From assembly GCA_963669155.1 (NCBI GenBank), contig OZ022589.1, positions 12,826,848 to 12,890,847 on the forward strand: DNA of 64,000 nucleotides. The letters run 5' to 3'. A program made the position numbers and the translations under genes. This DNA is from Arbacia lixula (lineage: Eukaryota > Echinodermata > Echinoidea > Arbacioida > Arbaciidae). Positions 41,927 through 54,570 of this stretch are shown one piece after another. Below the pieces are notes generated by a model that was given only the letters and a program-made list of their open reading frames with translations, did no database searches and was not told where the DNA came from. The stretch's first letter is position 1. Each line of letters begins with the position of its first letter.

Positions 41927-42239
41927 GGTAAGCCAGATGGAGGGGTACAGTGTGGAGCGTGGGAAGGCGTGCTGGGTTCATATTCATGAAAACTTCTAGT
42001 TTGTTACTTAAAATACATGCATCTGTATGCACTTAAGTAACAAAGCTTAATGAGGTTTCAGACCTTAACACCTGTTACATGCACGGCAGGAGTATGATAA
42101 CACGACACAACGAGTTGTGAACACATTTCTGGAGCATTCAAAAATCTTGAAAATACAATAAACATCTGACCTACATGGTATTGCTTTTATTCTCCTTTTC
42201 AGCCTTTTCAACAGCCGATAGAACATTGCCAACTAGACA

Positions 42240-42284
42240 ATGGACAGCGACAGAGCACACGAATCGATGGAACTTGAAGACAAG
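42240..42284 (+). CDS. SLC23 exon 1 (start codon)
   Basis: Encodes [15 protein letters not shown] and ends in phase 0 at GTAAGA. A TTTTCAG upstream at 42202 may be a 5' UTR acceptor. Its link to exon 2 is inferred from phase; translation could also start at ATG 44472. Confidence 0.6.
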
Positions 42285-45200
42285 GTAAGATTTATATGAC
42301 GCCGCGCGGATTGGCCCTCACAGTCAAGAATTTTCATCTGCTGGGCTCCGTAACATAAAATTTTGCGATCAATCGCAAATTTGAAAGACAACTTCTCATT
42401 GGTCCCGCTCAGTCTTTCGAACAAAAAGTGCATGCAACAATGATGGTAATTGTCCATTACCATTTTGCGATTGATCGCAAACCTTTATGTTACGGGGTCA
42501 TGGTATCAACTGGTACCAGTGTCTTAATTTTCATACTGAAACCAATTCGAATCAACATGATCCAGGCATTCTGAAGGTTTTCTAAAGCCAGACGTAACTC
42601 AGCATCACGCGTTCTCATTCACTCAAATAAATGTAGTGCAGTCAACCTTCTTTACAGAACTATTAGGTCGAAGATGATTACTATCAGTGATTTGAACTTA
42701 ACGTATGAGTATTACAACATTTTCAAGACTCCTAAGTAATATCTGCGGCAGTCCAATATTGTGTATTTTATTTTCATTTTTGTAACTTATGATATAGCAA
42801 TTTTAATGTGAGCTTCATGCATAATTTGTCGCAAGAAACTCGCAGTCAGATGAAAGGATTAGATATTAATCCCTTTTTGAACCCCTCAGAATTACGTATC
42901 CAAAGGTTTATCAGAGAACTGGTGTGCGGATATGAATTATCGATCTAGTTTGCTCGTATTGTTGTTTCTTGGGACTAAACCGTGATCTTACCTTCAACAA
43001 ACTAGCGCATAAATAGTCAAACATATGATCACGAGGATGGATTATCATGAAACAAGCTGATTGACGATACATCAGTTAAATTCCTGAACTTTGATTGAAG
43101 GTTGAAGTCATAACCATGGCGACTGTGTTTCCAAAATCTATGAGTGACGGAGCGGGAACTTGAACCCGAACTCAACCTTTGGTAAACAATATCGCCCAGC
43201 ACAATGCACTAGATATTTCTTTTTGATGGACATGCCCTCCCTTTTGTCTAATATGGACACAGACGTCTCATTGTGTGTGTCGGAATTAAAAACAAATTTC
43301 CTCTAGGGTGCATACATGTATCTTGAAAGAAAGATAGTTTGTGAGGCTTTCAAATGTACGTGCTCGTCACAAAAGCAATTGTGACATGATAAGAAAATCT
43401 TGTTTCATCTGGTAGAGCAATGCCGGGATAATAAAAACGTATTAGGGTAGCCTAATCATTAAAGGTTTAGAAAGATGCCGATCAATTTTCTAGACGGCAA
43501 ACAGGGAAAACTCGTCCCACAATGCACGGCGCAGCCACATTCGGATTTTATTTAGTCATGTCCGCTTCCGGTGTAATGTACTAGTGTATAAGACCGGAAG
43601 CAGACATGACTGCCGAAACAAAAATCCGAATTTCGCTGCGAAGTGCATTGAAGGGGTGACTTTACCATAGGCGGTATGGAGAGGTGATTAGCATGAGGGG
43701 TTTGGCAAAAGTAATAACTATGGTAAGCGGCAATATTTGATATAGGCGTATCTTTTTATCACTCGAGTCTCATACGGGATAACCAACAGGATATAGGTTC
43801 CTGCTCATATTGGAGTAGAAACATATCATAAACATATGGACTTGTTAGGCATGATGGGTGTACGTTACTGTAATCACGACCTTGCTGTTGTGTTGCATTG
43901 TATAGGTGTCAACATTTCATTTCTACCCCAGTCATGATAGAGCCTTCTTAAATGTTTGGTTAAAGTTCATCTCTTCTCCCCTTGATCTCGATATTTCTTG
44001 TTCGCGTTCTCGTCTTTTGCGTTCCTTCTCCTTCACCTCCTCCTCCTTCTTCTACTTCTTCTTCTTCTTCTTCTTCTTGTTCTTGCTCTTGTTCTTGTTC
44101 ATCTTCTTGTTCTTCTTCTTCTTCTTCTTTTTGTTCTTGTTGTTGTTGTTGTTGTTGGTCTTCTTCTTCTTTTTCTTCTTCTTCTTCTTCTTCTTCTTCT
44201 TCTTCTTCTTCTTCTTCTTCTTCTCCATCATCTTTCTTCTCTTCGTCTTCATCTTCTCTCTTCTTATTTTTCTTCTTCTGCCTTCCCTTCCAGAATCTTC
44301 ATTTTCGTCATCATCCTCATTTTGATAAATTGACTGTGTTTTTCTACCCCGTCTTCTCTGTTTCCCTATTCCAACTTCTTCTGCGACTAATCAGTCATCT
44401 TCATCCACTTCTCCTGCTTTTAAAAGGGATCGTAGTTTTGTCAAGGGTTTTAACAGTTGTTTGATTTATTCATGAAGTCCAGGGACGCTGACGAGGTTGC
44501 AGCTACCATTGCGACGACCAAGAGCTGTAATAACAACGATGAGAGCATTCCTCTGCATTCCTCACTAGCTGCAGCAGCAGACGCCGAAAATGATGTATAT
44601 CTCTCCGCAGAAGGCGCCGCCAGAGACGCCCGGGGAAGAGCTTCCGAGATACTGGCTGCGTTGCGCGGGGATTTAACTTACGGCATTGACGACGTGCCGC
44701 CCTGGTACATGGCCTGGCTACTCGGATTCCAGGCAAGTCTCTTAATGCTGATTGGGCAGCCTTGGCTAGTCACGTGATCGAATGTCACTAGCAAGTGCAT
44801 AATGCTTGATCGTGGCGATAGGTGTTGATCTGGGTGTTTAAAATTTAACGTCAGCATATATTATCAGTACGAGTACCATCTATGTAACCATAATTCATAT
44901 GGACATCGGAATGAAAATAGTTATAGCGTAATGTTAGATTTGGTCACTCATTTTTAACATGGTCTTTCGTTATGCGAACAAAATGTCAAAGGGTCCCTCT
45001 GAAGTTTTGTCCGCATAACAAACAAACAAAAAACAGTAACACGAAGTTCATATATAGTGACTGATACCCAATGACTCGAATGTAAGTCGATTGCTGTTAG
45101 CATTAGTCTCAGTACACGTACTGGTAAAATCCGCAAAAGAGTTTGTAAAGTTGTTTTGAGCAACTTACCTCTCATTTATTTGAACCTGTTTACATAATTT

Positions 45201-48200
45201 TATGCATCAAGCCATTGATCCTTCTCTGTAAAACAATACTAACAACTCTTAATCACCACCCACCCTCTTCTGCCTCCATTTCATCCCATTTATTTTCGGT
45301 TTAAAACACCGAAAATTAAAGCTAAAAATAGTCTTGTGTAAGTGTTATAAAAGATAAAAAATCACCTCTCCTCTTTTTCACTTTTCACTTTCTTTTCTTT
45401 CTTCACCCCATAAGTGGGTCAAATATCCGAAAGAATACAGCCACATGGTGTTACCGAAAGTTTTACTATTTTCTCAATAGTATTTATTAGTACACTCTCA
45501 CCATGGAAACATTCAAAGAACATTTAACACTATCTTTGTAACAATCGGTTGCTTCATGGCTGAGTTCTATCCCCCCCCCCCCCCCACCCCTCTTTCCCCG
45601 CTTAGTTACAGGTAGGTCTCAAACAGAATGCGTCAAATTGACCAGCATCTGCCAATCCTTTTGCCTATGTTGCTATAGGACGAATCAATGAATGAATGGA
45701 TAAGTTTTTTTATCGCATGCATCAGTTTTTTTAAAGCATGAGGACAGGATTAACAGCTCTACAGTTAGTGTAGAGATCTATCTATTTATCTATCTATCTT
45801 TCTATCTATCTATCTATCTAAGTGCCATATCCGGAGGCGGAGGCGATCATGGAGTGCCACAAATCTCTGTTTCTATAGCTGTTTGAATCAGCTCCACCTC
45901 CCGCTGACCCGCACCTCTCTCTGTAATCCATGCATTCAGACTGGTCAGCCAATTCATTCGTTTCCTTCATTTACCCCTCTTTCCCTCTATCTTTCCTGTC
46001 AATGCCAAATTTTCAAGACCATCCTTTCTAATTATATGTCCTAGAAAACTCATCTGTCTAGTTCTTATCTCAATAATCAGCTTTTTCTCCACACCAGCTC
46101 TTATTGTAGAGATAGTGTAAACAAAAGGGAGGTACTCCTCCATGAAGCAACTGATTGTTACAAAATTAGTGTTATTTTACAGATGGAGTTAGCTAGTGGG
46201 CTGATGCATGAAATGTTTCAAGCAGGTCTCAAATAAGTAAGAAAAGGGTAGTTCAAAACATTTTTCAAATTGTTATTAGTCTTTATATAAGGTATGAACA
46301 AAGATGTTGGACTCGACTTTGGTGTCAGCAGGTGTTATCAGTTGAACTTTTTGTTAAAAATGTCCTTGTTTGTTGGATTGAATTGGATTATTTTTTTTTT
46401 CACTCAATACACAATTATTGTAACAATGATACATCAAAATTATACGATACATCAATCTTAACCATGGAATTGAACACGATGAAATTATTTAAATTCACTG
46501 TATAACAAAAGTGAGATAATCATTTTGAATGGGTTAACTCAGTTTCAGATTGATTATTGTTAATGTATGGTTTGTATTAGTACTAGTTTTAGTGTTGATA
46601 TTAATACTGGTATGGGATTGATACTGGTGTTGTGGTTATAATGTATAATACCATTGCTATTGAAATTCGTATGGTTTACGTATTGGTACTTAATCAGGAA
46701 TTGGTAATAGTATTGGTTCTGAAGTGGTGTTAGAGTTGATATTGATAAATGGATACTGGTATATTAGCATTGTTATTGATATTGGTATATTAGCATTGTT
46801 ATTGATATTGGTATTTGCATGAATATTCATATTAATAGTGGTATTGTTAGTCGTAGTCATATTGATATCTGTATACGTGCACATTAATTATCATCATGTG
46901 TGTATATTCATGCTGCAGCAATATCTGACCATGCTGGGCGCCACGATGTCTGTCCCTCTCCTGCTGTCAGGCCAGCTGTGTATCAGTCACGACTACGTGG
47001 CCACGGCAGAACTCGTGGCCACCATCTTCTTCGTGTCTGGTATAGCGACTCTGCTTCAGACGACGTTTGGAGCCAGGTAGGTGCCACGAAGGATAAGAAC
47101 CGGAACACGCCCATCTACTGCGTCGGTGAATTAAATACCTGCATCCACATCCGACCCTGCGCAATCAGTCATTTAGTCTGCGGGCATGGTTTCTCCTATT
47201 ACATTTATGAGCCATATGCGCAATTTATTACCGACAGTGTACACACAATCCAGTGAGCAGCATTTCATTTGGCACAGGAGTTAATTAAAATATGTCAACT
47301 CATTTAGGACAAAGGCCTTTGTAGAGCAAAAATTATGATTGTTTGGTTTATAAATTGGCAACCTGTTTTAAATGAAATGTTTATTTTGAGACAGATGAAC
47401 ATGACGTCAAAACATTCTAAGCAAATATTGTGCCAATTTGAAGAGCAAAAGTATGATTTCATCCTTTTCAGCGCGTTGCCAAGACCAGTGATCACATGAC
47501 CCTTATTTTGCTTTCAAAATAATTCCAAACGTAACACGGAATCATCTTGTGCGGAAACTAATGCTCTGTCGTGTGATGCATCTTTTATCATTGTCAATAG
47601 TTGATAGCCCAAAACCACATATTTGTTGTTCTTGGTCCTGAATGGGTCCAAGCTCCGAACTATGAGACTTTTATCTGCGCATTGTTGATGGCCATACCTT
47701 GTCTCCACGAGCCTACTCAATCTAAGTGACCGAATGCGGTAGTGGTTTGGGCCTAGAAGCCTCCAGTAACATACCGATCTGCCTGAAATAGGCAGGACAC
47801 GAAGGCTCATGAATATATAGACAACATCTATAGACAAACATAGAAAAGGACAATGACGTGAATAAAATAAGGTGACATAGGTAAAGCACTTCTTGTTTTC
47901 TTCTCCGCCCTATGATTTGTTACTTGATCACACCTACGGTACTACAAGCCAATATGTAAACATCAAAACTATCATGATTATCATGCTGATAAAAATGGTA
48001 ACTGTCTTTTTGCAGCTACGACGATTAAAAACATACTTATATCTGATACTAATACGTATGTTTCTTGTTCATTCACTTGACTATTTCATTTTCTAACCAT
48101 AGATTGCCAATAGTTCAAGGTGGCACGTTCTCCTTTCTGGCTCCTACGTTTGCCATATTGAGCTTGAAAGGGCAATGTCCTTCCCCGTTGGCTGGTAAGT

Positions 48201-51200
48201 ACAATCACTCTCTTTATCTGATATTTTGTTTTTATATCTCCCATTAATGTATTCCACTTCGTTGATTGATTAAAAGTGTGTAGCATGACCACAAATAGTT
48301 CAATTATTTCCAGGAAATCGAAAAAGAAAGAAGCTCAGAGGGAAGGAAACGACTATTTTGTGACGTCATTACAGAAATAGCAGCCCTTTTCCCTCTGTCT
48401 CAATATCATTAAGCAACAGAATGTAAATTCGATTGCAGAAAAATATGACGTCAAAAATATTCAAAGCAAATATTGTGCCAATTTGAAGAGCAAAATTATG
48501 ATTTCGACCTTTTGCCAACACGCAAAATGTACGCGATACATTTACATCTGTGGCGTTTTTGCGTTTTAGCGGAAAATCATGAAGCGCGCTTGAGGAAGCC
48601 TCGTGGTGTTGCGCCAGAGTTGAATTCCCGTTGGTTTGCCCAAGCCGCGGGAAATACAGAAAAATAATTAATGGCTCCAACGGATTCATATCTATAGAGC
48701 TTAGAGTATGGACACTACCACAAGGTCCATGGTAAGGATCCAATAAATGAACACAAACTATATTAATGAAGGAATGATATTAATATTACTGAACAAATAG
48801 TTTATGTTCTTTATTCTGGATCTTTGGGAATCTAGTGATTCTCTCGATGAACTGAAGTGCATTGAATACCATTTTACCGAAATAGTACCGCCACTCTCCA
48901 CCTCACCTCGGAAGCTAAGATTCCGCAATATTCCTCATGACCATTAGGGAGCATGAAATATTTTCATATTCTTTTACATAATTATGTTCCTTTATTTTTT
49001 AAAAAAATATCTAAAGATGATTTAGGGGAATAAAAGAGAGTATCAGAAGTGCAGGGCGTTACCATCTACCCTGCCCGCCTGTGGAATACAATATTATTCT
49101 GCACAATACTGTCAGAGAGAGAGGGAGGGGGGCGGCAGAGAAGGAGAGTGAGAAGGAAAGAGAAACGTAAAGAATGGGAGGGTATAGAGAAGATGAAAAA
49201 TACAGATACAGTACTGTCAGAGAGGATGGAGTGAGGGAGGAGGTAATAAACACGATGTGTAACGAGATAGAGAGAACAAGTGGTAGAAGTTAGAGCATTA
49301 TTTTGCTAGCACTATCAACATTGTTAATAGTAGTAGTAGTAGTATATATTTAGCATATACCCTTTCTTAATGATCGTGTCACCTGATTGGTTGAGAGTTA
49401 TGTCATAGATTTAATCATCCTGACAAAAGTACATTATTTACAATATGTCTCAATAGACCTTTAGATTAAATCATGTTGTAATCAACGTCACCTTTTGTTT
49501 GTAGTTGAAATCATTCCTCTCAAAGAACTCAATAGTTGTATTCTAGCTGTTTTACATGTGGGCTGTCATTCCCAATAGAGTCATTGTAGTGATTACTTTA
49601 CAGCTAATGCGTCCACGGAGGAACGGTTGAATCGAACGGAGCTGTGGCATGGAAGAATACGAGAGGTTCAGGGTGACATCATGGTGGCTTCTCTGTTTCA
49701 GGTCAGTTTCTGCTTGCTCTGTTCATCCCACCTGAAGGAGGACTCTTCCAAACTGACGAAAAACATATTTATACATATGCGAGTCCACCCGATAACATCA
49801 ATAATCCACAAAACAAATTTATGATAAAAGATAGACTTAAGTTGACTGTGCTCAAAAAGGTAAAAAAATAAACGAAATAAACTTAAATAGTGATTTTTAA
49901 TGTATTCCTTTTTTTTTACTTCCCATTTTACATTTACGACTTCCCTTCTTTCATTCGTCTGTTGTTTTTCTTGTAGACCTACTAATCTCCTTCTGTACAT
50001 TATGTTAATGTTCAAGGCACATCCGGCACAGACTGTTGCGTTTAGTCGGGACTTCTGTCTCCTTTTTATGTCTCTTTTGTATCTTCAATTATTACTGTAA
50101 TGTGCAATAGCTACATTGCTTTGAATTCAATTTCATGTTTTAATTCTCCGATTATGTATGCTCCTTACTGTTCGATTGAGAAGGAAATATACGTCTCAAA
50201 ATATATTGAATTGAATTGGATGTGCTTCTTATCCCTCCCCTCGGGATACCCCCTCCCCCTCCTCCCCCTCCTCCCCTCCTCCCCTCCTCCTCCTACCCCT
50301 TTTAATTTAAATTCAATGTCATGTTTTGCTATCAGATTATGTATGTCTATCGTTGTTTGATTGTGAAGGAAAAGGCGTGCTAAACTTATTTAGATTTAAT
50401 TAGATGTGTTTTTTATTCCTCCTCTCTGGACACTCCCTCCCCTTGCCTTGCCCCCCCCCCCCCCCCCGTACATAATCGGATACTAAAACATGACATTGAA
50501 TTCAAATTAAAAGGGGGAAGGGGGTGGGGTATCCCGAGGGGAGGGAAAAGCAGCACATACAATTCAATTCAATTTAATTTGAAACGATTATTTTTCATTC
50601 GCAATCGAAAATAATGAGCATACATGATTTGTTTCTTATCCTTCCCATCTGGATACTCCCTCCCCTCACCATACCCCCCCCCCCCCCCCCCCCTCCACCA
50701 CCTCACCCCGGTCGCTCACACCTACAGGTGGTGATCGGCTTCACGGGCGCCATTGGGTTTATGCTGAGGTTTGTGGGCCCCATCACCATTGCGCCCACCA
50801 TCTGTCTCATTGGCCTGGGTCTCTTCGCCGAGGCAGCTCACTTTGCCGCTGGCCATTGGGGCATAGCAGCAATGTAAGTATCTTTTTGCAAAGAAATTTT
50901 AGGCATACACCCAGTAATAAGGATAGCGTGCTCCATCCTGTAAATGAACGAAAAACAAGTCAGACAAAAATCTTGGAACCAGACGGGATTTGAACCTGCA
51001 GTCTACTGCTTACCGGGCAGCGACTTAACCACGCAAACTATTTCTAGTTCACGGGTCAAGACACGACAACATGAAAACAAATACCCGAAAGAGTCTCATT
51101 TCATCTGACTCATTAATATTGATGAGTAGTCCGCCGTAGGGACAATTCGGCTAGATTTTAGTGAAAGGGCTTTCTGGGGTAATTTCAATTTGCAAAGAAA

Positions 51201-54200
51201 TTTTAGGCATACACCCAGTAATAAGGATAGCGTGCTCCATCCTGTAAATGAACGAAAAACAAGTCAGACAAAAATCTTGGAACCAGACGGGATTTGAACC
51301 AATGTAAGTATCTGTTTAACACATCATGTACCACATAAATTGCTACTTCAGGGCAGTCGTTTGCATAACCTGTGAATGCACTAACCTCTGGCACACACAT
51401 AGTGTTAAATATTTACAACTCTTCCTACCGGTGTCTAAAATGATTTTGTGTGTGTTTCACCAATCAAGAAGTCTGGCATATATTCCACCAGTTCAAGAGG
51501 TGATCCCTGCCTAGCTGTTCGGAGTGAAGTGGAGAATATGTCTCATTTATTCATTACTTTTATATAAATGGTATACACAGATGATTAATTAATCAATAAA
51601 TTAATTAATTGATTTATTTATCTATTCAGCGTTCATTTATCAGGGAAGCCCAGTCGGTAAGCAAAACACTGGTTTCCCCGAGGACCCTAGTGATATCAGT
51701 CAACAGACACACATTACGTATACTATAATCACCATTTTGATAATTGGATATAGCAAGTACAGTACATTACTGGGAATAGCAAACTCCATTAACATTCAAC
51801 TAATGTTGCATTGAGTGTGCCTGTGTGTGTTTCAAGCCGTAGATTCTTTCTATTATCTAAGAAGCAAATGTTATTGTAATCTATTAAGTCTAAATCAATT
51901 TTTATTTTATTCAACTGTATTTATATCATTTCAACCCTATATAATACGTTTCCGGAAGATGCCCCAAATCGTACCGGGATAGCGCCGTCTTCGGCCCGCG
52001 GTATATACAAGGAAAGCTCGAGAAATAAAACGCAAACATAGATATGCTCGATTATTAAATGTGTTTTCTTCTTCTCGATATTCCGTGCAGGACCATAATA
52101 CTGCTAGTCCTGTTCTCACAGTACCTCGTCAAGCTGGGCATTCCGTGCTGTCAATACAACAGACGCCGGGGTTGTCATGTTGGAAGGACTTACATGTTCA
52201 AACTATTTCCAGTAAGTCCGCCGATTAGAAATAAAGACGGTTAGTTGTTTTATTATCGTGGTTTTTGTTTTACACCTGATCGAATAGAAAGAACCAACGC
52301 TGCTAAAACATACATGGCCACTGCGTGCGGAACAAATTGTTTCATGATTTGTTTTGATTCAAATTTAAAATAATATTTAATTTAGTTACCTACATATCCA
52401 AAATAGGTCATGTATTGAGGTAAAAAAAAAAGTTACGCGATAACGCGTGATGATAGTGATTGATTAACGATGTTAATGATTTAAGGGAAGCTAAAGGTCT
52501 GCGGTATATGTTATTCATAATCACTGTTAATGTCAATTAACTTTTGTGTTACCGTTGATCAGCATGTTGGATGAATTCTTTGTTAGAAGGCTGTAAACCC
52601 TAATACACTAGCCGTCTTGAAACAAAAGGCGGATTGACGTCTGCACACAATAGTAGTTACACCATGGTCGGACAATTCGCTGAATCAAATACTTATAGAT
52701 TGCAGACTGGGATTTCTTCAGATAGCTGTGTTGGATGATGGGTTAAAATCCATTTTAAAGCATGCCCAAATAACAAAAGAAGCAAGTGCATATGATGGAA
52801 TGTTCTTTCACTTCCCTCTCAGAGCTGAATATCACCTTTCATAATGATACAAGCTCGTGTCTTAATCTGCATTATAATATAAAATATATTGGCCGGACAT
52901 CTATAACGCATTTCCATTTTACATATTTATTAGTACCAGCAAGTATCTGCTCATGCGCACATCGCAAATACAAGCTGGCTTATTCGAACATAAATGAGAA
53001 ATGATACAATGGTCTACCCCACACCAACTTTTAATTTACTCATGCGCAATGAACCTCTCCCTACTTGCCCCGTGAACCAGGTGCTGTTGGCTATTTCCGT
53101 CGCCTGGGTTTTCTGCGCCATTCTCACCGCTGCGGGCGTCCTTCCAACGGAGCCTTCCGCATACGGATACGAGGCCCGTACGGACATCCGTGTGAACGTC
53201 CTACATAAGGCCGCCTGGTTCCGCGTACCATATCCAGGTATGAAGGATGGACAGAGATTGTCTTTGAATATGATCCGTTCATGATCCGTTGCCGTACTGT
53301 ACAATCTTCTCAGCTTGAATTCTATATACCCCATATCAAGTTTCTGTTTGCAGTCTTGCTTCCGGTATCATACACCTACACTAGCCAGGAAGCGGACATA
53401 ACACGATCTTAAAGAAAATATTTAGTGAGTGGATCTAATATTTACAAGCTCGTGCCATTTTTTTTTAGCACCCACACTCCTGATGCCGGATAGGAAGACA
53501 TGACGTACAACTTGTTGTCTGTTGATGAACTTTCATAATTATATTGCCACACCATTTGTAATGTGCGAACACACAGGTCAGTGGGGTTTGCCGACCGTAA
53601 CGGTAGCTGGGGTGTTCGGCATGGTAGCAGGAGTGCTAGCCTCCATGATCGAATCTGTCGGGGACTACTACGCATGCGCACGGCTTGCCGGAGCCCCGCC
53701 TCCCCCCGACCACGCCGTAAATCGAGGTATTGGAATGGAAGGTATCGCCTGTGTGATTGCCGGGGCTATCGGATCGGGAAACGGGACAACGTCCTACAGT
53801 GAGAATATTGGAGCTATCGGCATTACTAAGGTACGAGCCAACCCGAGAATTTACATTTGCAGCTAAATAAGGGGAAAATTCATGGCCAAATCGAAAAGGT
53901 TTATCACAGGCAGTCGAAAAAATTATCTATTTGGTGGATGTGTTAAGCACAAGTGACATGCAGGCTTTCTTAGAATCACAGCAAAAAAATGTTTGAATTA
54001 AAAATGGGTAATGATCATAATGAGTTGGAGAGTGAGTCAAGGTCCCGTATTATTACGTTAACAACTTCGCGTTGATATGCATTATTGCTCTCAATCACCT
54101 TCATGTGTCTCTCCTTATGGTCCCAGGTCGGCAGTAGACGCGTCATTCAGTACGGAGCGCTGATCATGATTCTACTGGGAACGTTCACCAAGTTTGGCGC

Positions 54201-54403
54201 CCTCTTCGTCATGATTCCTAATCCCATCATTGGCGGCATGTTTTGCGTCATGTTCGGTAAGGATATTAAGGGTGTGATCGCACAGGATGCGTACACGGCG
54301 CGTCAATGGGTCACGTCAATGCGTTGCGCCAATGAAAATGAATGATCCAGTATGTGAGGTACGTGAGGTTGCTAGTCTTCTACCTGCCTTCTTCTCCCCT
54401 TCT

Positions 54404-54444
<41 letters not shown>

Positions 54445-54528
54445 TCTCTCTCTCTCTTTCTCTCTCTTTCTCTCCCTCTCTCTCCCTCTCCCTCTCTCTT
54501 TCTCTCTCTTTCTCTCTCTCTCTCTCTC

Positions 54529-54570
<42 letters not shown>

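Noticed and set aside
43906-44464. Frames made of Phe/Leu/Ser or Lys runs
   Set aside because: They are translations of the CTT microsatellite, not genes.
50990-51042. Possible tRNA gene on the minus strand
   Set aside because: A- and B-box-like motifs are present but there is no closed cloverleaf, and the unit continues into a repeated non-tRNA body, so it is SINE-like.
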